Origin: Pseudomonas alcaligenes
GTDB lineage: Bacteria; Pseudomonadota; Gammaproteobacteria; Pseudomonadales; Pseudomonadaceae
Assembly (NCBI RefSeq): GCF_014490745.1
Contig: NZ_LZEU01000001.1
Location: 744,001 to 808,000 of the forward strand
Direction: 5' to 3'
Length of the DNA: 64,000 bases
In this document: piece after piece, positions 58,962 through 64,000 of the stretch
Layout: every line of letters begins with the position of its first letter
Numbering within the stretch: the stretch's first letter is position 1
Program-made: the position numbers and the translations under genes
The notes under the pieces: model-generated
Database searches by the model: none
The model's input: only the letters and a program-made list of their open reading frames with translations
What the model was told of the DNA's origin: nothing

Positions 58962-59813
58962 ATGTTTCCCGAACGCTTTACCTTCTCCATCGCCGACTGG
59001 GTCAACGGCTGGGTCGATACCCTGGTGACCCAGTACGGCGACGTATTCCGCCATATTTCAGACACCCTGCTGTGGGCCATCATCTACCTCGAAGGGACGC
59101 TGCGCGCCGCGCCCTGGTGGCTGGTGCTCGCGGTGGTCGCCGGCATTGCCTGGCACGCCACCCGGCGCGTGCTGCCGACCCTGCTGATCACCGGCCTGCT
59201 GTTCCTGGTCGGTGCCGTCGGCTTGTGGGACAAGCTGATGCAGACCCTGGCGCTGATGCTGGTGGCGACCGCCATTTCGGTGCTGGTCGGCATTCCGCTG
59301 GGGGTGCTCGCCGCGCGCAGCAACCGTCTGCGCGCCGTGCTGATGCCCCTGCTGGACATCATGCAGACCATGCCCAGCTTCGTGTACCTGATCCCGGTGC
59401 TGATGCTGTTCGGCCTGGGCAAGGTGCCGGCGATTCTGGCCACGGTGATCTACGCCGCGCCGCCCCTGATCCGCCTCACCGATCTGGGCATCCGCCAGGT
59501 CGATCACGAGGTGATGGAGGCAATCAACGCCTTCGGCGCCAACCGCTGGCAGCAGCTGTTCGGCGTGCAATTGCCACTGGCCCTGCCGAGCATCATGGCA
59601 GGCATCAACCAGACCACCATGATGGCCCTGTCGATGGTGGTGATTGCCTCGATGATCGGCGCCCGTGGCCTCGGCGAGGATGTACTGATCGGTATCCAGA
59701 CGCTGAACGTTGGCAAGGGCCTGGAGGCCGGCTTGGCCATCGTCATCCTGGCCGTGGTCTTCGATCGCATCACCCAGGCCTATGGCCGCTCCCGCCATCA
59801 GGCCGACCAGTGA
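58962..59813 (+). CDS. hutW: Hut ABC transporter permease
   Basis: A 283-residue permease of the ProW/OpuAB type. After an amphipathic N-terminus, about six helices follow, for example [37 protein letters not shown]. The EAA loop is [35 protein letters not shown] precedes ATG 58962. Works with hutX and hutV. Its TGA overlaps a GTG that could also start hutV. Confidence 0.92.
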   Translation: MFPERFTFSIADWVNGWVDTLVTQYGDVFRHISDTLLWAIIYLEGTLRAAPWWLVLAVVAGIAWHATRRVLPTLLITGLLFLVGAVGLWDKLMQTLALMLVATAISVLVGIPLGVLAARSNRLRAVLMPLLDIMQTMPSFVYLIPVLMLFGLGKVPAILATVIYAAPPLIRLTDLGIRQVDHEVMEAINAFGANRWQQLFGVQLPLALPSIMAGINQTTMMALSMVVIASMIGARGLGEDVLIGIQTLNVGKGLEAGLAIVILAVVFDRITQAYGRSRHQADQ

Positions 59814-59824
59814 GTGACGCAAAC

Positions 59825-60640
59825 ATGAGCAAGATTGTCGTCAAGAACGTATTCAAGATCTTCGGTCAGCGTGCCGACGAGGCCCTGGCGATGATCCAGC
59901 AGGGCAAGAGCAAGGCCGAGGTGCTGAGTGCGACCAAGTGCGTGGTCGGGGTCAACGACCTGTCGCTGTCCATCGCGGCCGGGGAAATCTTCGTCATCAT
60001 GGGCCTGTCCGGCTCCGGCAAGTCGACCCTGGTACGCCATTTCAACCGCCTGATCGACCCCACCAGCGGCGAGATCCTGGTCGATGGCGAGGACATCCTG
60101 CGCTACAGCCCGCAGGCGCTGCGCGAGTTCCGCCGCAAGAAGATCAGCATGGTGTTCCAGAGCTTCGGCCTGCTGCCGCACCGCACCGTGCTCGACAATG
60201 TCGCCTACGGCCTCAAGGTGCGCGGCGAAAGCAAGGCGCACTGCCAGGAACGGGCCCTGCACTGGATCGCCACGGTGGGCCTCAAGGGCTACGAGAAGTC
60301 CTATCCGCACCAGCTGTCCGGCGGCATGCGCCAGCGCGTTGGCCTGGCGCGGGCGCTTGCGGCGGACACCGACATCATCCTCATGGACGAGGCGTTCAGC
60401 GCCCTCGACCCGCTGATTCGCGCGGACATGCAGGACCAGTTGCTGGAGCTGCAGAAGACCCTGCACAAGACCATCGTCTTCATCACCCACGATCTGGACG
60501 AGGCGGTGCGCATCGGCAACCGCATCGCCATCCTCAAGGATGGTCAGCTGATCCAGGTCGGCACGCCGAAGGAAATCCTCCACCAGCCTGCCGACGACTA
60601 CGTCGACCGATTCGTCCAGCGCCGCGTGGCCCATGTCTAG
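59825..60640 (+). CDS. hutV: Hut ABC transporter ATP-binding protein
   Basis: A 271-residue ATPase of the ProV/OpuAA type without the C-terminal CBS domains. Walker A is GLSGSGKST, the signature [15 protein letters not shown], Walker [15 protein letters not shown], the H-loop [13 protein letters not shown] 59825 is taken as start; GTG 59810, overlapping the hutW stop (GTGA), would add five residues. Its TAG at 60638-60640 forms part of the AGGAG site of the next gene. Confidence 0.93.
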   Translation: MSKIVVKNVFKIFGQRADEALAMIQQGKSKAEVLSATKCVVGVNDLSLSIAAGEIFVIMGLSGSGKSTLVRHFNRLIDPTSGEILVDGEDILRYSPQALREFRRKKISMVFQSFGLLPHRTVLDNVAYGLKVRGESKAHCQERALHWIATVGLKGYEKSYPHQLSGGMRQRVGLARALAADTDIILMDEAFSALDPLIRADMQDQLLELQKTLHKTIVFITHDLDEAVRIGNRIAILKDGQLIQVGTPKEILHQPADDYVDRFVQRRVAHV

Positions 60641-60650
60641 GAGTGCCGTG

Positions 60651-62183
60651 ATGCCGTACCCCGAGAGCGTTCTACTGGGCGATGCGCCACTGACCTGGCG
60701 CCAGGTCGTGGCGGTGGCGCGGCACGGCGCACCGCTGGCGCTGAGCCCCGCGGCCTGGGCACGCATCGATAACGCGCGCGCCATCGTCGAGCGCATCGTC
60801 GCCCGCGGCGAGCGCGCCTATGGCATCAGCACCGGCCTCGGCGCGTTGAGCGAGGTGGTGCTGAGCGCCGAGCAGTTCGCCACGTTGTCGCGCAACACCC
60901 TGCTCAGTCACGCCTGTGGCGTCGGGCCGGTGCTGGCCGATGAGCAGACCCGCGCCATCATCTGCTGCGCCATTGCCAATTACAGCCATGGCAAGTCCGG
61001 CCTGCAGCGCCAGGTGGTCGAAGCGCTGCTGGCCTTGCTGGCGCGTGGCATCACCCCACGGGTACCGTCCCAGGGCTCGGTGGGCTATCTGACCCATATG
61101 GCGCATGTCGGCATTGCCTTGCTGGGTATCGGCGAAGTCAGCTATCGCGGCCAGGAGGTGCCCGCCCGCGAGGCGCTGGCCGCCGAAGGCCTGCGGCCGA
61201 TCGAGCTGGGCGCCAAGGACGGTCTGTGCCTGGTCAACGGCCTGCCCTGCATGACCGGGCTCGCTTGCCTGGCCCTGGCCGACGCCGAGCGCCTGCTGCG
61301 CTGGGCCGATGTGATCGGCGCCATGAGTTTCGAGGCCCTGCGCGGACAAATCGCGGCCTTCGATCCCGAGATCATCGCGCTCAAGCCCCATCCCGGCATG
61401 CAGGCGGTGGGCGCCAATCTGCTCGCCCTGCTGGCGGGCAGCGAGGTGATTGCCGCCAGCCGGGGCATCCGCACCCAGGATGCCCTGAGCATCCGCTCCA
61501 TTCCGCAGGTGCATGGCGCGTGCCGCGATCAATGGACGCACGCGGCGAGCCAGGTCGACCGGGAGCTCAACGCGGCCAATGACAACCCGCTGCTGCTGGG
61601 CACGCCGGACAGCTATCGAGTGGTTTCCCAGGCCAACCCGCATGGCGAGTCCGTGGCCATGGCCGCCGATCTGCTGGCGATAGCGGTGGCCGAGTTGGGC
61701 GGCATCGCCGAACGGCGGGTGGATCGCCTGGTCAATCCGCTGGTCAGCGGTCTTCCGGCCTTCCTGGTCAGCCGCCCCGGCGTCAACTCGGGCATGATGA
61801 TCGCCCAATACGTGGCCGCCGCCCTGGTCGGCGAGAACCGTCAGTTGGCGCAGCCGGCAGTGGTCGACAACTTCGTCACCTCCGGCCTGCAGGAAGACCA
61901 TCTGAGCCTCGGCACCAGCGCCGCGCTCAAGCTGGGCAAGGCGCTGGAGAACTGCACGCGCATTCTCGCCATCGAATACCTGTTGGCCGCCCAGGCCTTC
62001 GAGTTTCACCGCGAGCAGGCGTTCGGCGCGGGCACCGGTGCCGCCTGGCGGCTGCTGCGCGAACGCGTTCCGGCCTACGAAGAGGACCGCTGGCTGGCGC
62101 CGGACATTGCCAGCAGCGTGGCGCTGCTCGACGATGCTGCCAGTCTGGATGTCATCCTGAGCGCGATTGGCGGCATGCAATGA
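60651..62183 (+). CDS. HutH paralogue lacking the MIO triad (aromatic amino-acid lyase-like)
   Basis: A 510-residue member of the histidine/phenylalanine ammonia-lyase family. The fold is kept: AYGISTGLGALSEV with Tyr57, NAANDNPLLL, HGESVAMAADLLAIAVAELG and LQEDHLSLGTSAAL. But after GSVG (142-145) it reads YLTHM, not [11 protein letters not shown]: the Ala-Ser-Gly that cyclises to MIO is missing and the loop is three residues shorter. It should not be a normal ammonia-lyase; a structural, regulatory or different catalytic role is possible. ATG 60651 follows AGGAG (60639-60643). Co-transcribed with hutV and hutC. Confidence 0.88.
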   Translation: MPYPESVLLGDAPLTWRQVVAVARHGAPLALSPAAWARIDNARAIVERIVARGERAYGISTGLGALSEVVLSAEQFATLSRNTLLSHACGVGPVLADEQTRAIICCAIANYSHGKSGLQRQVVEALLALLARGITPRVPSQGSVGYLTHMAHVGIALLGIGEVSYRGQEVPAREALAAEGLRPIELGAKDGLCLVNGLPCMTGLACLALADAERLLRWADVIGAMSFEALRGQIAAFDPEIIALKPHPGMQAVGANLLALLAGSEVIAASRGIRTQDALSIRSIPQVHGACRDQWTHAASQVDRELNAANDNPLLLGTPDSYRVVSQANPHGESVAMAADLLAIAVAELGGIAERRVDRLVNPLVSGLPAFLVSRPGVNSGMMIAQYVAAALVGENRQLAQPAVVDNFVTSGLQEDHLSLGTSAALKLGKALENCTRILAIEYLLAAQAFEFHREQAFGAGTGAAWRLLRERVPAYEEDRWLAPDIASSVALLDDAASLDVILSAIGGMQ

Positions 62184-62275
62184 GCCCGTTCCGCTCCGTC
62201 CTGCTCGACGGGCCGCTGCCGAGCGACGTGGCGGGCGTTATCATGCAGGCCCCGATCTTCAAGGAGCTGCCGTGA
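62180..62275 (+). CDS. Possible 31-residue ORF bridging the lyase paralogue and hutC
   Basis: ATG 62180 overlaps the upstream stop (ATGA) and the frame ends in a TGA overlapping the hutC GTG (GTGA). The peptide runs MSPFRSVLLDGPLPSD... IFKELP. It has no known family and no separate ribosome binding site. It may be a coupling ORF that carries ribosomes to hutC, or chance. Confidence 0.3.
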   Translation: MSPFRSVLLDGPLPSDVAGVIMQAPIFKELP

Positions 62276-62982
62276 CTAGCAAGACCCCGCGCTACAAGGC
62301 AATCGAGGACTTTCTGCTCGAGCGCATCCGCGGCGGCGCCTATCCGGTCAACCACCAGATTCCCCCGGAAGAGCAGCTGGCCCGCGACTTCGACGTCAGC
62401 CGCATGACTGCCAACAAGGCCATCAACAACCTGGTGCAGCAGGGCTACCTGTTGCGCCAGGCCGGCCTCGGTACCTTCGTCACCGACCGCAAGGCCGAGT
62501 CCTCGCTGCACGAGGTGCTCAATATCGCCAGCGAGGTGCGCGGCCGCGGCCACGCCTACAGCAACGACGTGCTGCGCTGCGAGGCGGTGGAAGCCGACGA
62601 CGAGGTGGCCCTGCGCCTCGGCCTGCGCCTGGGCGCTCAGGTGTTCCACAGCATCCTGGTGCACCGCGAGGACGGCGTGCCGATCCAGCTCGAGGATCGC
62701 TACGTCAATCCGCGCTGGGTGCCGCACTACCTGGAATGCGACTTCGCCAAGCAGACGCCCAACGAAGTGCTGGTGGCCAGCTGCCCGATCGCCGATGTCG
62801 AGCATGTGGTCGAGGCCGTGCTGGTGGATGCGCAGACCGCTGCCTGGCTGGATATCGATCCCGCCTCGCCGTGCCTGTCGATGATCCGCCGTACCTGGTC
62901 AGACGAGCACCTGATCAGCTACGCCCGCCTGATCCACCCTGGCGACCGCTACAAGCTGCGCTCGCGCATGAAGCGGCGCTGA
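62272..62982 (+). CDS. hutC: GntR-family repressor of histidine utilisation
   Basis: A 236-residue HutC/FarR-subfamily GntR regulator. The winged helix (about residues 5-70) contains PRYKAIEDFLLERIRGGAYPVNHQIPPEEQLARDFDVSRMTANKAINNLVQQGYLLRQ. The UTRA domain (about 90-230; VEADDEVALRLGLRLGAQVFHSILVHREDGVPIQLEDRYVNP) binds urocanate. GTG 62272 follows AAGGAG. It is last in the operon and so represses its own synthesis through the operators ahead of hutI and hutD. Confidence 0.95.
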   Translation: MTSKTPRYKAIEDFLLERIRGGAYPVNHQIPPEEQLARDFDVSRMTANKAINNLVQQGYLLRQAGLGTFVTDRKAESSLHEVLNIASEVRGRGHAYSNDVLRCEAVEADDEVALRLGLRLGAQVFHSILVHREDGVPIQLEDRYVNPRWVPHYLECDFAKQTPNEVLVASCPIADVEHVVEAVLVDAQTAAWLDIDPASPCLSMIRRTWSDEHLISYARLIHPGDRYKLRSRMKRR

Positions 62983-62989
62983 GGCCGGC

Positions 62990-63667
62990 TCAGGCGAAGC
63001 GAATTGTGCCGAAGGTGTCCGGGGCGTGGAAGTTGAGCTCCGGCACCGGCTGCCAGGACGCCCAGTGCGGATGCGAGCTTTCGTCTGCGCACTTGAACAG
63101 GTTGCAGCGCCAGCTCTGCCCGGACAGCGCACCCAGCGGGCCGACATAGGCCTCCAGCAGGGCAAAGGGCAGGAAGAACTGCAGGCACCACTCGGTCGGC
63201 TCGCTCAGCTCCGGTTCCACCCGCGCGGGCAGGGTGGAGCGGATGGCCACCTGGCGGCCCTGCTCGGGCGTCAGTTTGACGAAGGCCTTGAAACCGCCCG
63301 GCGCCCGTTCGGCGTCGGTGATGTAGTAGCTGAGCAGGGTGCCGTTGCCGCTCATCTCCAGGTTCAGGTAACCGTTGTCCGTCGCCTGCCCGGCCTTGGG
63401 CTGGAAATACACCTCCACGCAGCTGTCCTTGCACACCAGATCCTGGAACTGCTGGTGCACGCAGCGCACGTAGCGATCCTGCACGCGGAAGATGCCGTGG
63501 ATGCCGGCATCGCTGTACAGCAGCCTGGCCTCGGTGACGGGGCGGTGGTCGCTGCTCTCCGGGCGGAACTGCTCGATACGAATGATCTCGGCGGCCTGCC
63601 AGGCCGGCGCCGACCAGTCCGCCGTCAGCGCCACGGGTTCGGCCAGGTGATTCACGCAATAGTCCAT
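62990..63667 (-). CDS. Carbohydrate-binding family 9-like protein
   Basis: A 225-residue beta-sandwich protein. PVTEARLLYSDAGIHGIFRVQDRYVR, KDSCVEVYFQP and YLNLEMSGNGTLLSYYI follow the CBM9-like plan used in sugar-binding modules and stand-alone proteins. No signal peptide, so it is probably cytoplasmic. ATG 63665-63667 has GGAACC upstream; a longer frame would start inside the neighbouring 142-bp repeat. It is convergent with hutC, 7 bases apart. Function unknown. Confidence 0.8.
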   Translation of the reverse strand: MDYCVNHLAEPVALTADWSAPAWQAAEIIRIEQFRPESSDHRPVTEARLLYSDAGIHGIFRVQDRYVRCVHQQFQDLVCKDSCVEVYFQPKAGQATDNGYLNLEMSGNGTLLSYYITDAERAPGGFKAFVKLTPEQGRQVAIRSTLPARVEPELSEPTEWCLQFFLPFALLEAYVGPLGALSGQSWRCNLFKCADESSHPHWASWQPVPELNFHAPDTFGTIRFA

Positions 63668-63696
63668 CTGTCGGGGTTCCTGTTCTGGGCGTGCAC

Positions 63697-63838
63697 AGAA
63701 CCTGTTTACGAGCTTTTGGACTAGAGCCAGACAAGGCAAAAACAGCCGAGGAAGCGGAGTTTACGAGCTGTAAATGAGCATTCCGAGGCTGTTTTTAACG
63801 CCGTATGGCCGACGGCCAGGAGATCGTAAGCAGGTTCT
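63697..63838. repeat. 142-bp dispersed inverted-repeat element, copy 4
   Basis: Starts AGAACCTGTTTACGAGCT and ends AGATCGTAAGCAGGTTCT, with the same core and orientation as copy 3. It lies between two minus-strand genes, and its last base is the A of the TGA stop of the cupin gene. Confidence 0.9.
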
Positions 63839-64000
63839 CAGGCGCCGAGGATCACATAGACCTTGCGCACCGGGGTGAGGTTTTCCCAGGTGCCGCGGAA
63901 GCCGGCAGCGACCACGAAGGAGCTGCCGGGGCCGAACTCGCGGCTGCTGCCGTCGGCATCGGTCAGGCGCACCCGACCTTCGATCAGGTGGCAGAGCTCG
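63838..64000 (-). CDS. Cupin-domain protein, C-terminal part (5' end outside window)
   Basis: The frame runs from the right edge to TGA 63840-63838 and gives about 53 residues: ELCHLIEGRVRLTDADG, FGPGSSFVVAAGF and WENLTPVRKVYVI. The pattern is the C-terminal half of a small cupin_3 (DUF861) barrel, with the Glu of motif 1 visible. Such proteins are often sugar- or amino-acid-related enzymes. Nothing more can be said from the fragment. Confidence 0.75.
   Translation of the reverse strand, partial: ELCHLIEGRVRLTDADGSSREFGPGSSFVVAAGFRGTWENLTPVRKVYVILGA

Noticed and set aside
1..64000. tRNA, rRNA, prophage or transposase genes
   Set aside because: No tRNA cloverleaf, rRNA-like stretch, integrase or transposase reading frame was recognised in either strand by eye; a dedicated search could still find a missed tRNA.

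Overview
The window is high-GC, densely coded DNA. Gene content and order point to Pseudomonas. Pseudomonas-type genes include lipA with its foldase lifO, the DesT/DesC/DesB desaturase set beside ureE-ureF-ureG (from memory the same order as around PA4888-PA4893 in P. aeruginosa), amn, rhlE, hrpB and a HutC-controlled histidine cluster. No rRNA, tRNA, CRISPR array, prophage or insertion-sequence transposase was seen. Both ends cut genes: an acyl-CoA dehydrogenase-like 3' end on the left and a cupin 3' end on the right.

Left part (1-22.4 kb): mostly housekeeping and stand-alone genes. In order these are DUF1275, a secreted protein, an MFS transporter, lipA-lifO, amn, a GNAT enzyme, an alcohol dehydrogenase, rluE, an Lrp-type regulator, MAPEG, an overlapping lipoprotein/DinB/fieF operon, hrpB, orphan periplasmic binding proteins, an exo/endonuclease-phosphatase, a NYN protein, a DnaQ-like exonuclease and rhlE.

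Middle (22.6-33.8 kb): a polyamine-type island. A LuxR-type regulator precedes an ABC transporter (ATPase, Tat-exported binding protein, two permeases) and an aldehyde dehydrogenase. Facing it on the other strand is a tight four-gene set: PotD-like periplasmic protein, membrane diguanylate cyclase (ATGA overlap), receiver-CheX protein and PAS protein. This resembles the Vibrio NspS-MbaA polyamine-sensing pair and is the best candidate for an undescribed signalling module here.

33.9-51.7 kb: mscS, a TPR protein, a LOG-family hydrolase, ureE-F-G-J, and desT divergent from desC-desB with two operator palindromes. Next comes a secreted protein built of twelve identical 13-residue repeats, then a methyltransferase, a YbhN-like flippase-type protein, FdhF/FdhD with a LysR regulator, and a sodium:solute symporter.

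Right part (51.7-63 kb): a histidine-utilisation cluster, hutD divergent from hutI-hutG-hutU-hutH-(ABC transporter hutXWV)-second hutH-hutC. Two identical ATGTATATACAT palindromes lie between hutD and hutI. HutG is the arginase-family formimidoylglutamase, giving a four-step route. The second HutH lacks the Ala-Ser-Gly triad that forms the MIO cofactor.

Four copies of a 142-143 bp inverted-repeat element and several GTAGGG-type hairpins are dispersed through the window.
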